Of a stretch of DNA of 64,000 nt, positions 34,659 through 44,449 are shown piece by piece (the stretch's first letter is position 1; the number at the start of each line of letters is the position of its first letter). Origin of the DNA: Anaerolineae bacterium. Lineage in GTDB: Bacteria > Chloroflexota > Anaerolineae > Aggregatilineales > Phototrophicaceae. The position numbers were made by a program, and so were the translations under genes. The DNA is taken from NCBI GenBank assembly GCA_022843745.1, contig JALHNB010000028.1:27604-91603 (forward strand), written 5' to 3'. The notes under the pieces are model-generated. The model was given only the letters and a program-made list of their open reading frames with translations, was not told where the DNA came from and made no database searches.

Positions 34659-34740
34659 GCCCCACGCCCTCCGAACGTGATTATGACAAATTTGTCCTAA
34701 TTTGACCAATAACGTCGAAGTGTCAGGCAGAAAATCTATT

Positions 34741-35118
34741 TTAGGTGCTGTTCAAAGCACGCATCGCATAAACGACATAGCCGATAAACACGATCAATAG
34801 TACGAAAGCTAAAAAGATCGGCACGCCGAAATAATTATCCCAGATGAGGTAAAAGATGCCGTGCGCGATGTCAAACAGCAGCGCCCCGAGTGCCAGCGGA
34901 AAGAGCGATTTTGCCCAGGGTTTGCTGTTTTTGAGTCCCCAACCGGAGATAAAGCCAAGCGGCATGACCATCAGAAAATCGCAAATAATATAGGCTAGGC
35001 GTACCGGGCGTGAGACAATTTCGTCCCAGTTGGAGACTACGCCCCAGACCCAGCCCAGTGCTAACAAAATCAGCACGATAAAGAGTATATTGATCGAATT
35101 GTTCAGTTGTTTGCTCAT
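34741..35118 (-). CDS. Small four-helix membrane protein of unknown function
   Basis: 125 residues from the ATG at 35118, which has AAAGG upstream; an open-frame extension to 35151 lies across a repeat and is rejected. About four hydrophobic segments are visible (ILFIVLILLALGWVWGVV, LAYIICDFLMVMPLGFISG, SLFPLALGALLFDIAHGIFYL, VPIFLAFVLLIVFIGYVVYA). No motif is recognised. It is the last of four adjacent small membrane protein genes on this strand. Confidence 0.65.
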   Translation of the reverse strand: MSKQLNNSINILFIVLILLALGWVWGVVSNWDEIVSRPVRLAYIICDFLMVMPLGFISGWGLKNSKPWAKSLFPLALGALLFDIAHGIFYLIWDNYFGVPIFLAFVLLIVFIGYVVYAMRALNST

Positions 35119-35143
35119 ACGTGACCTTTCGCGAAGGGCGTTT

Positions 35144-35166
35144 GGGCGCACGGCTGTGCGCCTCTA
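35144..35166. repeat. Degenerate copy of a GTAGGGGCG-type palindromic element
   Basis: GGCGCAC and GTGCGCC pair over 7 bp around a 4-base loop (35145-35162). The flank reads CTCTAC, resembling the CCCCTAC end of the perfect palindrome at 5256-5283. It sits in the gap between two membrane-protein genes on the same strand, upstream of one ribosome site. Confidence 0.5.
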
Positions 35167-35174
35167 CCGTAATT

Positions 35175-35861
35175 TTATGCAAGGGGTTCGGGCGCGGTCT
35201 TGAGCCGGAGGAGCAGGACACCGATGGCGATAATCCAGATCACCAACGGCAGCAAGCCGACCCCAAAGACAATATCACCCGTGCGCGAATTCAGAACAAT
35301 TTTCCCGATCAGAATACCGGCTGTAGATACGCCGCCGGAAGCAAGGCCGAGATTGCCCAACCAGCGTGGGAAGACATCCTCTTGCAGAATTGCGATCCCG
35401 AAGATAAAGGCGGCGACGAAAATCGCGACCAGATGGGCGACTTCGAGCGCGACACTCCAGGGCCAGAAGCCCTCATAAGTGAAAATAATTATTTGTTGTA
35501 GTGAAGGATCACTCGTCGCGACATACTGGTCAGCCAGATATTTAAAGAGCGTGAGGTGAGTCGAAATTTGCACCGCGCCAATGCCTGCGCCGACGATCAC
35601 CAGAACGGTGCCAATGCGTACCAGCGGCGATTTCCGGTCTTTGAATGCTGCCGACGCGCCGATGATAAACGGGATAAACATGAAATATGAAATGGTAATG
35701 AGGACGTGAATGGCTGTCCAATAGCTTGTGCCACCGATCAGCGTGAGTGCCTCTCCTGTATCAAGTGGGATGGGTGGGTGGAGGCCGTTGCCGACAATTT
35801 GCATCACCGCCACGATCAGGGCGAAATAGCCGCCTACTTTGATTAAACGTGTATCGCTCAT
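35175..35861 (-). CDS. Six-helix membrane protein, DUF4386-like
   Basis: 228 residues with about six transmembrane segments, beginning with RLIKVGGYFALIVAVMQIVGN and ending in LVIWIIAIGVLLLRLKTAPE. The spacing of helices and the AFKDRKSPLVRIGTVL loop are like DUF4386 proteins, but this is a weak resemblance. No catalytic motif is seen. It follows the 132-residue protein by 31 bases and likely shares a transcript with its neighbours. Confidence 0.65.
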   Translation of the reverse strand: MSDTRLIKVGGYFALIVAVMQIVGNGLHPPIPLDTGEALTLIGGTSYWTAIHVLITISYFMFIPFIIGASAAFKDRKSPLVRIGTVLVIVGAGIGAVQISTHLTLFKYLADQYVATSDPSLQQIIIFTYEGFWPWSVALEVAHLVAIFVAAFIFGIAILQEDVFPRWLGNLGLASGGVSTAGILIGKIVLNSRTGDIVFGVGLLPLVIWIIAIGVLLLRLKTAPEPLA

Positions 35862-35892
35862 GTTATTCTCCTATTTTGCCGATACTACAGTA

Positions 35893-36291
35893 TTATTTTT
35901 TCGATACTAAAGCACTATTTTGCCGATACCACAGAATAAACAGGCCAGCGATAAAATCGTAGCCAGCGGCTGCCAGCGCCCCGGATGCCAGTAAGCCGTT
36001 CAACACTGCCAGGACAACAGCCGCTGCGCCGAGCAGTTTTTGCAGGCTTGCCCAGAGCAGAATAATTGGATCGGGTTGATTGGAAAGAGCTGTATGGAGC
36101 AGTGCTGCGCCGAATAAACCTGTGAGAAGACTGACGATTCTGAAAAAATAGATTGTTTCACTGGCTGGGCTGATACCCATCGTGTTCAGGACGGTTTCTG
36201 GCAAGATGATCTGCATCAATCCGCTGAGGATCGTGATAATGGCAATCACGATGAGCAGCCAATCCGCCCAACTTCGACACTTTGTCACCAT
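35893..36291 (-). CDS. Small four-helix membrane protein of unknown function
   Basis: 132 residues with about four hydrophobic helices (WLLIVIAIITILSGLMQII, TIYFFRIVSLLTGLFGAALLH, KLLGAAAVVLAVLNGLL, ALAAAGYDFIAGLFILWY). The layout resembles DUF4345-like proteins. It begins nine bases after the stop of the upstream 175-residue membrane protein, so the two are probably co-translated. Confidence 0.62.
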   Translation of the reverse strand: MVTKCRSWADWLLIVIAIITILSGLMQIILPETVLNTMGISPASETIYFFRIVSLLTGLFGAALLHTALSNQPDPIILLWASLQKLLGAAAVVLAVLNGLLASGALAAAGYDFIAGLFILWYRQNSALVSKK

Positions 36292-36300
36292 GAAGACCTT

Positions 36301-36828
36301 TCAGGTGCTTTCTGTCAGGTTGAGTTTGGGGACGACCAGCCCTTTGATGAAACGTGAAGCGATCATCAACACGATTGCCGAGCCGATTGGGTAGGCGGCA
36401 TCGACCAGACTCCAGCCGATGATATAGGCCAGATTGCCCTCGATAAAGAAAAATCGACCAAATTCCCAGGTGCCGAGGACTTTATTTTCGGTGACTTTGA
36501 CGACGAAGCTGAAGATGGCGAAAAGCACCAGTTGTTCCCACAGAGGACGTTTATAGGATGCGGCATACATGAACCCCAGGCACACGCCAATCCAGATGAG
36601 GGCATGGATGAAGTTATTGAGCCAGGGGAGAAAGCTCATGATGCCCATGAGGTAAAACAAATAATTGCCGACGAAGATGCCGAACGCCCATACCACATAG
36701 AGTATCCAGAATGAGCGTCGAAAGCTGGAATCCATGCGCGGCATAACCGAGATAAATAAACCTGCGTAAACAGCCAGGACAAGGAAGTAGGCCAAAATAC
36801 TGTTTCCTGAACCAAAAATTTGATCCAT
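36301..36828 (-). CDS. Membrane protein of unknown function
   Basis: 175 residues with five or six hydrophobic segments. The ATG has GGGGGA ten bases upstream. Motif-like elements are WVLYV-type aromatic helices (FWILYVVWAFGIFVGNYLFY) and FVVKVTENKVLGTWEFGRF in a polar loop. No family is recognised. It is the first of the four-gene membrane cluster and is divergent from the flavoprotein at 36956 over 127 bp. Confidence 0.65.
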   Translation of the reverse strand: MDQIFGSGNSILAYFLVLAVYAGLFISVMPRMDSSFRRSFWILYVVWAFGIFVGNYLFYLMGIMSFLPWLNNFIHALIWIGVCLGFMYAASYKRPLWEQLVLFAIFSFVVKVTENKVLGTWEFGRFFFIEGNLAYIIGWSLVDAAYPIGSAIVLMIASRFIKGLVVPKLNLTEST

Positions 36829-36892
36829 AAATATTTCCCCCTACATTAATTGCGAAAATTATTTTTTGATGTGCGTATAATGTTATGCTGCT

Positions 36893-36921
36893 TTTACGTT
36901 TTTCGTATTTGCCAGTATACT
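36893..36921 (+). promoter_or_regulatory. Promoter of the flavoprotein/GMC/GT36 genes
   Basis: TTTACG (36893-36898), a 17-bp spacer and TATACT (36916-36921) make a reasonable sigma-70-type promoter, with transcription starting near 36928 and AGGAAAT before the ATG. A second -10-like TATAAT at 36876-36881 lacks a matching -35. Confidence 0.5.
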
Positions 36922-36955
36922 ACGATTTCAAATATGCAACCGGGGCATAGGAAAT

Positions 36956-38284
36956 ATGGGTCAGAACGAGTTTGACGTGATCGTGATCGGCGGTGGACTG
37001 GCCGGGTTAGGCACAGGGGCGCTGCTGGCGCATGGTGGCTTGCGGGTGCTGCTGCTGGAACGTCGCCCGATTCTGGGTGGACGGGCGCTGGTCGTCAAAC
37101 AGCAAGGCTTCACGTTGAATTACGGCTTGCACTATATTGTTGGTGGCAAGAGCAGCCCACACTATCGCATCCTTGAGCGCATCGGGAAATTGAATGCTGC
37201 GCCACTTGCTCCCGTCAACGCGAAGAAACTACACCGGATGCGGGCTGGCAAACTACACATTACGCCAACGGCGACGCTGGATATGCTCACGACGGGTTTG
37301 CTGACTCCTGCCGGGAAAATCGGTTTGGCGAGAGCCGCACTGGCGATTATGACCGCGAACATTGAGTCGCTGTGGAATGTTCCGATTGGCAAATGGCTGG
37401 ATGGTGTAACAAATGAGACGAGCCTGCGGAATTTTTTCCTTGATCTGTGCGGACCGCTGACATTCGAGCCTGTCCCGCAGGAAATATCCGCCGCCCATTT
37501 TATTTTGGCAGTACGCCCATTTCTGATGCCGAAAGCGCCCATTGCCTATTATCCAGTGGGTGGGTGGATAGGCATGTTCGAGGCATTTAAGGCGCGAATT
37601 GAAAAAGCAGGCGGCGAGGTGCGTTTCAAAGCGCAGGCTGAGAAGTTGGCGGTTGAGGAGGGACGTATCGCCGGAGTGTCAGTAGAGGGCGTACTGCTGC
37701 GTAGCAAAGCGGTTGTGGCAGCCATCCCGCCGGGTGAACTGACTGAACTGCTGAAAGAAACGCCTATCGCTGAACTGAGCGCGGAGCGTCTCAAAAATAT
37801 TCGCCCGACAATGGGAGTTGCTGTTGATCTGGGCGTGATGGGTTTGCAGAATGACAAGGTTGCCACGATTGAACTGCCGGAATTAAACGCGACTCTCGGC
37901 ATTCATAACCTGTTTGAACCCTCGCTTGCGCCGGAAGGGGGGCATCTGTTTCAATTTTTGCGTTTTATGACCGCCGAGCAGATGCAGGACAGCGCGGATG
38001 TCGAACGCAGCGAGTCGATGATTGTTGAACTGCTTGAGACGATCTGGCCGGGTATCCGCGAAAAAATCGTCCTGCGGCGGACTCTGATTCGTCCCGTGCT
38101 GACCTCTGCCAGCCATCGTTATGACCAGCCGAGGCCGACGCTGCTGCCACTCGAAATTCCATCGCTGCGCGGATTGTTTTTGGCAGGCGACGCGACAGCT
38201 TCACCGGGGGAACTTTCCAATTCCGCTGGCGAGTCCGCGATTTTGTGCGCGAAACTGATTGAAAACTATCTGGGTCGCTCGTAA
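36956..38284 (+). CDS. FAD-dependent oxidoreductase, phytoene-desaturase/COG1233-like
   Basis: A 442-residue flavoprotein. The N-terminal FAD site is DVIVIGGGLAGLGTGALLAHGG...LLLERR. A C-terminal GLFLAGDATASPGELSNSAGESA is the second FAD contact typical of amine-oxidase/desaturase folds. The YGLHYIVGGKSSPHY substrate-side loop resembles COG1233 proteins that are not carotenoid enzymes. No crt neighbours are present, and the next genes are a GMC oxidoreductase and a phosphorylase-like enzyme, so carotenoid desaturation is not favoured. It begins the three-gene set, 96 bases before the GMC gene. Confidence 0.82.
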   Translation: MGQNEFDVIVIGGGLAGLGTGALLAHGGLRVLLLERRPILGGRALVVKQQGFTLNYGLHYIVGGKSSPHYRILERIGKLNAAPLAPVNAKKLHRMRAGKLHITPTATLDMLTTGLLTPAGKIGLARAALAIMTANIESLWNVPIGKWLDGVTNETSLRNFFLDLCGPLTFEPVPQEISAAHFILAVRPFLMPKAPIAYYPVGGWIGMFEAFKARIEKAGGEVRFKAQAEKLAVEEGRIAGVSVEGVLLRSKAVVAAIPPGELTELLKETPIAELSAERLKNIRPTMGVAVDLGVMGLQNDKVATIELPELNATLGIHNLFEPSLAPEGGHLFQFLRFMTAEQMQDSADVERSESMIVELLETIWPGIREKIVLRRTLIRPVLTSASHRYDQPRPTLLPLEIPSLRGLFLAGDATASPGELSNSAGESAILCAKLIENYLGRS

Positions 38285-38379
38285 GTCGTGCTGAATTTAT
38301 TGACGACCTTTCAGGGTAAATTTCCAAAAAAACATGATTGAATGTATATTGTAATGCTATAGATTGCATGGAGGATTTC

Positions 38380-41300
38380 ATGAATCTCTGGTCTGCTTAT
38401 TCTCCTGAAGAAAACCGTTTAGCTCAGTTTTTGAATAGACTTGCGGCTGCTCTCATTATTTTAAGCCTCTCAATTGTCATTTCACCGTACTTATTTACGA
38501 CAGCACCGCTTTTTATCGCGCCACCATTTTTTGTGACGAATACCATTGCAGGGCAAGCGCTGCTGGCGTTTCTTGCGTGGTGCGCGGCAGCGGATGTTCG
38601 ACGTTTCCGCGCCATGATTTACGTGCTCATCGGTGGCCTGCTCATTGGCGCTGCGGCATTTTTAGCCATGTATCTGAGGCCGATTGACCAGGTTCAGGAA
38701 GCACCGCTGCTGCTCGGCTTCGCGCTGTGCAGTGTGGTTGCGCTGATTCTTGCCGGGTTGATGTATCAGGCAAAAATGGTACAAGCACCCTGGCTGCCCT
38801 GGATTCCCAATAAGCCCATCAATAACTGGGAGCGAATCACTCAAATCGTGTTTGGGTTGTTCGGTCTGGGTTCACTGGGCGCAGCCGCCGGAAGCATTTT
38901 GCTTCCATATCTCGGCATCACTTTGCTGGTGGACGCGAATTTTCTGGTCAATCCGTTTATGATCGCAGGCTCGACCATCAAAATTGGCGTACTTGGGCTG
39001 TGTTCGCTGCTGGTTGCCATCGACATCCGGCGCTATACCCATTACACACAGATGATTACGGCGCTGATCGTGGGTCATAGCGCATCATTTGTCGCGATTG
39101 TGCTGGTCTGGCTGTTCGGTTTTGGGCGATTTGGCAGCTATTCGATTGCCGTCGCGGGCATGACATTTTCGCTGGAACAGATGATGTTCGGTGCGTGGGT
39201 GCTGGATATTGTCATCATCGGCGGGTTCTATTTCCTCAATACGCGCATTAATCGCGTTCTGCTGGACTACCTGGGATTCCTCAATTCGACGCAGTTCCGC
39301 GCGATGGAAGCCATTGCTGAAGCGCTGGTAGCGGGTGGCGAAGCCGAAATCGCGCGACCCTACGAAGTGGTTTTGCGCACCGACAGCTACCTCAAATCGT
39401 TTAATTCCAATCGTCTGTGGCTGGCGAAAATGGCCGTGATGGGGCTGCAAATGTCGCCGCTGATCTGGCTCAAACCGCCTGTGACCTATCTCAACCCTGT
39501 GGCCCGCAAGGATTTTATCGACAAGCGTTTCAAGCAGGACGTGATTAACCCACCCGCCGCTTATCGTATTCTTGACTCAATCGTGCGCTTTGTGAACGTC
39601 ATTTTGCTGCGACTCCGAAATCGCCCCGCAACCGATGCCGATGCTGGCCTCAGTTTTATCGGCCTGTTGGAAGCGATGATGCGCTTCAATATGCAATTGA
39701 CGTATATTGGCTATTACAACAACCCGGCTGTCTGGCCGAAGGAATCGGAAAAAGGGATCGGCTATATACAGTTTTCGCAGCGCGTGAAGGATTTCTCGGT
39801 TGCCCCACGCCGTCCGCATCCGCCGTTGCAGGTTATCACACCGATGACATTGGAGCGCGAAGGCGTTGACGAAATTACCGATGCCGACGTGGTGATTATT
39901 GGATCAGGGGCAGGCGGCGCAATTCTCGCTGAACAGCTTGCCGAGCAAGGCCGCCGAGTCCTGATTCTCGAAAAGGGCTTGTATGTGAAGCCCGATGATT
40001 TCAGCGAAGATGAAGTTGATATGATTAGCCGTCTTTACGCGGACGGCGCACTACAAATCTCGCAAGCGCTACGCTTCACAATTTTGCAGGGAAGCTGTGT
40101 TGGCGGGACGACAGTGGTCAACAATGCCGTGAGTTTCGATACGCCGCGCCGCGTGATGGATGCCTGGAATCTTCGAAATCCCACGCCCGTAATTGACCCT
40201 GATAAATTTTACGCCTCGCAAAAAGCCGTGCGCGAACGGATGCACATCCAGCAGCTAAAAGCTGGAACGCGCCAACCTCTGGACGGCGGTGTGCTCAATC
40301 ATGGCGATGGCTTAATTGGCGAGGGCGTACGCAAATATTTTGACGGGAAACCGGAGAAATATCAGTACGATGTCGTCAGTGCCAATATCGTGGACTGCCT
40401 GGGCTGCGGTTACTGCAATATCGGCTGCAAATATGGACGTAAACTTTCGATGCTGGACGAAGTGCTGCCCGCCGCGCAGAAAAAGTATGGTGCCGAAAAT
40501 TTCCGCATTATGTCCGAAGTGGAAGTGACCAAGCTGGTCGAGAGTGGTGGAAAAGTCACGCAAATTGTCGCCAAAATCCAGGGCAAGCGCCAACTGATTA
40601 TCAAAAATCCGAAAACGGTGATTGTCAGCGCAGGGACGATTGCCTCAAGCTGGTTGCTGATGGAAAGTGGAATCGGCAAGGGAAAACTTCCAGTGGGGCA
40701 GGGGTTGTGCTTCAACATGGGCAGCCCACTGCACGCCTTGTTTAATCGTGAAGTGAACGCTTACGATGGTGTACAGATCGCGCATTATCTGGCGCTGGAA
40801 GATCACCCCGGCTTTGTGTACGAAACGTGGTATAACCCACCTGTCGCTCAGGCGTTGGCAATGCCGGGTTGGTTGGATACTCATTTCCACAACATGCAAA
40901 ATTACAATCGCATGGCTGCCGTCGGTGTGCTGGTCGGCACAGAGTCTAATGCGCATATCGAGCGTGCGCTCGTGACAGGTGGGCCGGATGTCGTGTTTCA
41001 GCCTACGGCGGGGGATCTCAAAAAATTGATAGACGCGCTGGTGATTCTGGGTGACATCATGTTCGCGGCAGGTGCGCAGGAAGTTTATGCCTCAACCCGC
41101 ACCTATCAAAGCTATAAGAACAGCGCGGCGATTTTTACGGCTCAGAGTGAGGTAGATCGCCTGCGAGAGTTGGTCAAGCACGATTACGATATTCTGCTGG
41201 GTACAGGTCATCCACAGGGCGGTAACGCGATTGGCACATCGCCTAAAAACAGCGTGGTCGGCCCGGATTTCAAAGTTTTTGGTTACGACAATTTGTATAT

Positions 41301-41397
41301 CTGTGACGCAAGCGTATTCCCGACGGCGACGACGGTTAATCCACAGTTGAGTGTGATGGCGATGGCACATTATGCGGCACAATTGATGAAGGTTTAA
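38380..41397 (+). CDS. Membrane-anchored GMC oxidoreductase (N-terminal multi-helix domain fused to GMC)
   Basis: 1005 residues from the ATG at 38380, which has GGAGGA 5 bases upstream. Residues 15-290 hold about eight or nine transmembrane helices. Residues 300-480 are soluble and helical and resemble the N-terminal part of FAO-type alcohol oxidases or gluconate dehydrogenase subunit 3. GMC starts near 500: DVVIIGSGAGGAILAEQL, ILQGSCVGGTTVVNNAV, a cysteine patch CLGCGYCNIGC, and the C-terminal LLGTGHPQGGNAIGT with CDASVFPTATTVNPQLSVMA. The His in GTGHPQGG is the likely catalytic base. It would oxidise an alcohol or sugar and pass electrons within the membrane. The fusion is unusual. Confidence 0.85.
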   Translation: MNLWSAYSPEENRLAQFLNRLAAALIILSLSIVISPYLFTTAPLFIAPPFFVTNTIAGQALLAFLAWCAAADVRRFRAMIYVLIGGLLIGAAAFLAMYLRPIDQVQEAPLLLGFALCSVVALILAGLMYQAKMVQAPWLPWIPNKPINNWERITQIVFGLFGLGSLGAAAGSILLPYLGITLLVDANFLVNPFMIAGSTIKIGVLGLCSLLVAIDIRRYTHYTQMITALIVGHSASFVAIVLVWLFGFGRFGSYSIAVAGMTFSLEQMMFGAWVLDIVIIGGFYFLNTRINRVLLDYLGFLNSTQFRAMEAIAEALVAGGEAEIARPYEVVLRTDSYLKSFNSNRLWLAKMAVMGLQMSPLIWLKPPVTYLNPVARKDFIDKRFKQDVINPPAAYRILDSIVRFVNVILLRLRNRPATDADAGLSFIGLLEAMMRFNMQLTYIGYYNNPAVWPKESEKGIGYIQFSQRVKDFSVAPRRPHPPLQVITPMTLEREGVDEITDADVVIIGSGAGGAILAEQLAEQGRRVLILEKGLYVKPDDFSEDEVDMISRLYADGALQISQALRFTILQGSCVGGTTVVNNAVSFDTPRRVMDAWNLRNPTPVIDPDKFYASQKAVRERMHIQQLKAGTRQPLDGGVLNHGDGLIGEGVRKYFDGKPEKYQYDVVSANIVDCLGCGYCNIGCKYGRKLSMLDEVLPAAQKKYGAENFRIMSEVEVTKLVESGGKVTQIVAKIQGKRQLIIKNPKTVIVSAGTIASSWLLMESGIGKGKLPVGQGLCFNMGSPLHALFNREVNAYDGVQIAHYLALEDHPGFVYETWYNPPVAQALAMPGWLDTHFHNMQNYNRMAAVGVLVGTESNAHIERALVTGGPDVVFQPTAGDLKKLIDALVILGDIMFAAGAQEVYASTRTYQSYKNSAAIFTAQSEVDRLRELVKHDYDILLGTGHPQGGNAIGTSPKNSVVGPDFKVFGYDNLYICDASVFPTATTVNPQLSVMAMAHYAAQLMKV

Positions 41398-41401
41398 ATT
41401 T

Positions 41402-44400
41402 ATGTCCGATCAACCGCGCCGCACCCCATTTCTTGAGGCCGCTGATGCCCCGGATATGACGCGAAGCCAGCATTGGGTGCGCTGGTTACTTCGGCGGCGT
41501 TCTTTAAATACCGCAAATACCGCATCATTTGCTGTGCAGGCTGCCGACGACCCGCGTGTGTTCCAGCCGACTGAAGAAGGCAGCGGGAATTTTGGGCGCT
41601 GGATTCTCGATGAAAACGGGCTGCCCGCTTATCAATATGAGATTGACCAGTATACAAATCCGATTGCCGCCTATTCCAATTCGGAGAAATTAGATCGTCG
41701 CGATCACTGGCATCAGATCGGCAATCACCGCATTACCGCGCTGGCCTCAAATGACGGGACGATTCAGGTCTATCTGGGCGATAGGGGAGGCGTTTTTCTC
41801 AATCGTTTTGAGGCGTGGGCCTATCATCGCCCCGGCGGCAACCTGATCCTTGTTCTGACACGGATCGCGCGAATTGTGATTCAATTTGCCATTAAGCTGC
41901 TCCAGCCCCGTTCGCCAGTTAAGCCTTTGACGGTTGCACAGGCTCAGGCCGCGCCCGAAAAAGATCATCCGCGCGGTGCCGTAACGCCAGAAGTTCTGGC
42001 ACAAATCAACCAACCTGCGGCATTTAGCGCTCAAAGTGCGCAGACTGTGCCGCCGAAGCGTACCTCAATCCCGTATGCTTATGCGGGTGGCTTTGGTTAT
42101 CTGGATGATGGTACACGCACATGGGCAACCGCCTACCGTTATCGTCCACTGCTCTCGCAGACGCGGCGCGTTTTTGGAGTCGGTTATTTCGAGACGGAGA
42201 CGACTTATCAAAATATTCGCGTCATACGCCGCGTATATGCACCATACGGTGATATTCCGATGCTGCTGGCGGATGTGCGAATCGAAAATATCGGCGCACA
42301 GGTGGTTGATCTGCGCCATTACGAATATTGGGATGTGAATATTCAGCAGTTGCAGCTTGAGTGGCTGCGCAGCGGTCTGTTCGGGGCAAGCAACGACGAC
42401 GCACGGCGGGCAATCAATGCCCGTTTCAACAGTTTTATCGAGTGGGAAGAATATGCAGCCGCTTTGCGCTTTCGACAAGAGCCGAAAGACTCACCCTCTG
42501 TAACGCTTGATGATTCAAGTGATCTGGATTGGTATCCTTCGCAGGTCTTTTTGGCTGATCTTGGCGGTCAGCCAGACGGCGTTTACGTTGATAAATCTCG
42601 ATTCTTTGGCGCGGGTGGTGCGTATCAACCAGATGCGGTGCGGCAGAATCGACCCGGTGATGCGACAGATAAGTTTGTTGCGAACACGGCTTGCTGTCTG
42701 GTTTTGCGGCATGACCTGCATCTTGCGCCGGGTGAAAAGCGAGATTTGCGCTTTGCATATGGCAGCGCCCGCCCGGAATCGACACTCCAGTTTCTCGACT
42801 CATTCCGGCTGCCGAGCCAAGCACTTCCGGCGACTATTGATAGCTGGAAAGCGAATCTGGTCTATTTCAGCAGCGGGGAGGACGCGGTTCTTCAGCGCGA
42901 AATTGCCTGGCATTCCTATTACTTCCTCTCAGCGACGGTTTACAGCGCTTTTCATAAAACACATCTCGTGCCGCAGGGTTCGGCATATCTGTATCTGCAT
43001 GGTGCAGATGGTGCGCCGCGCGATCAGGCACTTTTTACGCTGCCGATGTCGTATCTCAATCCCGAATTAGCGCGTGATATGCTGCGCCTCATCATGCGTA
43101 TCACCAATGCTAAAACCGGACAGATCAATTATGCGTTCGCGGGACATGGTTTTGTTTCCGATGGGCTGGGCATTCATACCAAGCCGTCGGATTTAGATTT
43201 ATTTTTTCTGTTAGCAATCTGCGAATATTTATCCGCTACAGGAGACATGGCATTCCTAAACGAGGAAGTGCCGTTTTATCCGCCGAGTCAGCCCCCATTA
43301 TTTGCTAATGGAATCAGAGTGCTGGATCATATTCGTGCGGCAGTGAAACACATCTTTGAAGGTATCGGCATCGGTGATAACGATCTGATTAAAGTGGGTT
43401 CGGGCGATTGGTCGGACTCGATTGTTCTGGAAACTTCCTTGCGCGATGGGCCAGGGCCGTTTGGCGTTACTTACACCAATTCGAAAGAACATGGCGAATC
43501 TGTTCCCAATACGCAAATGGCGCTCTACGTGCTGCCCTTGCTGGCGGCGATTATCGAGCCATACGATTCTCAGCTTGTCGATTATATTTACGATAGGCCA
43601 AGTCAGCCGGATCGCCTGGAGCGTTTGCGGGCTGCGGTATCGCGCCAATGGAACGCGAAGGGCTGGTATAATCGCGCTGTTTTACGCGGCTTCAGCAACA
43701 ACGAAATTCCGATTGACCATTTCAGCCTGGAAGCGCAGGTCTGGGCACTTATCAGCGGTGTGGCAGATGAAACGCACATTGAGGATGCGCTGATCGAAAA
43801 AGTTGAACAGTTTTTGGATCGCCCATCGCCCATTGGCGCGAGTCTGATCGAGGGCGGGATGGTCTGGCCTGCCGTTTCGCAGCTCATGACCTGGGCGTAT
43901 GCGCACTGCAATCGTTCGGAACTGGCGTGGCGTTCGCTCAATCGCAACACTTTCGCCATGCACTCGCATGTTTACCCGAATGTATGGTTTAACACGTGGT
44001 CAGGCCCGGACGGAATCAATGGCACTGCGTCGGATGCGCCCGGTGGCACCTGGACAAGCCCAATCACGCCAATGACTGATTTCCCAGTCATGAATGCCAA
44101 TCAGGACGCGATGGCGCTACTTGGCTTGCTTCGTCTTTGTGGTATTGAACCCGCGTCAACAGGTGACGGCCTGATGATCCATCCTCATGTCCCACGCGAA
44201 CATTTTGTGCTTGATATGCCGCTCCTGCGATTGGAAGTCGCGCCTGGAAAAATCGCGGGGGAATATCGTGCCATCGTTAGTGGCAGTCGTACTTTTTATG
44301 TTCACGTGCCTGATAATGCCGCCAATGTGACCGTGACTGTCAATAGTCAGCCTGTAGCCAACCCCCAACTTCAACAAAATCCGATTGCGCTTATGCTCGC

Positions 44401-44449
44401 CTTCGCCAAAGACCAGAAGGTGACATTTGAAATACGGTGGACGCTGTAG
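41402..44449 (+). CDS. GH94/GT36-type glycoside phosphorylase-like protein
   Basis: 1015 residues, starting four bases after the GMC stop with GAAGG in that gene's end. An N-terminal beta-sandwich contains FGYLDDGTRTWATAYRYRPLL and YAPYGDIPMLLADVRIEN. The (alpha/alpha)6 barrel shows DLDLFFLLAICEYLSATGD near residue 600, KVGSGDWSDSI near 665, whose Asp matches the GH94 general acid position, and NTWSGPDGINGT near 865. Known relatives phosphorolyse beta-glucosides or cyclic glucans. Tight coupling to a GMC oxidase suggests that oxidised or lipid-linked glucosides may be substrates. No signal peptide, so cytosolic. Confidence 0.82.
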   Translation: MSDQPRRTPFLEAADAPDMTRSQHWVRWLLRRRSLNTANTASFAVQAADDPRVFQPTEEGSGNFGRWILDENGLPAYQYEIDQYTNPIAAYSNSEKLDRRDHWHQIGNHRITALASNDGTIQVYLGDRGGVFLNRFEAWAYHRPGGNLILVLTRIARIVIQFAIKLLQPRSPVKPLTVAQAQAAPEKDHPRGAVTPEVLAQINQPAAFSAQSAQTVPPKRTSIPYAYAGGFGYLDDGTRTWATAYRYRPLLSQTRRVFGVGYFETETTYQNIRVIRRVYAPYGDIPMLLADVRIENIGAQVVDLRHYEYWDVNIQQLQLEWLRSGLFGASNDDARRAINARFNSFIEWEEYAAALRFRQEPKDSPSVTLDDSSDLDWYPSQVFLADLGGQPDGVYVDKSRFFGAGGAYQPDAVRQNRPGDATDKFVANTACCLVLRHDLHLAPGEKRDLRFAYGSARPESTLQFLDSFRLPSQALPATIDSWKANLVYFSSGEDAVLQREIAWHSYYFLSATVYSAFHKTHLVPQGSAYLYLHGADGAPRDQALFTLPMSYLNPELARDMLRLIMRITNAKTGQINYAFAGHGFVSDGLGIHTKPSDLDLFFLLAICEYLSATGDMAFLNEEVPFYPPSQPPLFANGIRVLDHIRAAVKHIFEGIGIGDNDLIKVGSGDWSDSIVLETSLRDGPGPFGVTYTNSKEHGESVPNTQMALYVLPLLAAIIEPYDSQLVDYIYDRPSQPDRLERLRAAVSRQWNAKGWYNRAVLRGFSNNEIPIDHFSLEAQVWALISGVADETHIEDALIEKVEQFLDRPSPIGASLIEGGMVWPAVSQLMTWAYAHCNRSELAWRSLNRNTFAMHSHVYPNVWFNTWSGPDGINGTASDAPGGTWTSPITPMTDFPVMNANQDAMALLGLLRLCGIEPASTGDGLMIHPHVPREHFVLDMPLLRLEVAPGKIAGEYRAIVSGSRTFYVHVPDNAANVTVTVNSQPVANPQLQQNPIALMLAFAKDQKVTFEIRWTL

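Noticed and set aside
42507..43070. 187-residue plus-strand frame inside the GT36-like gene
   Set aside because: Arg- and Cys-rich composition typical of an alternate-frame shadow; the main frame has clear motifs.
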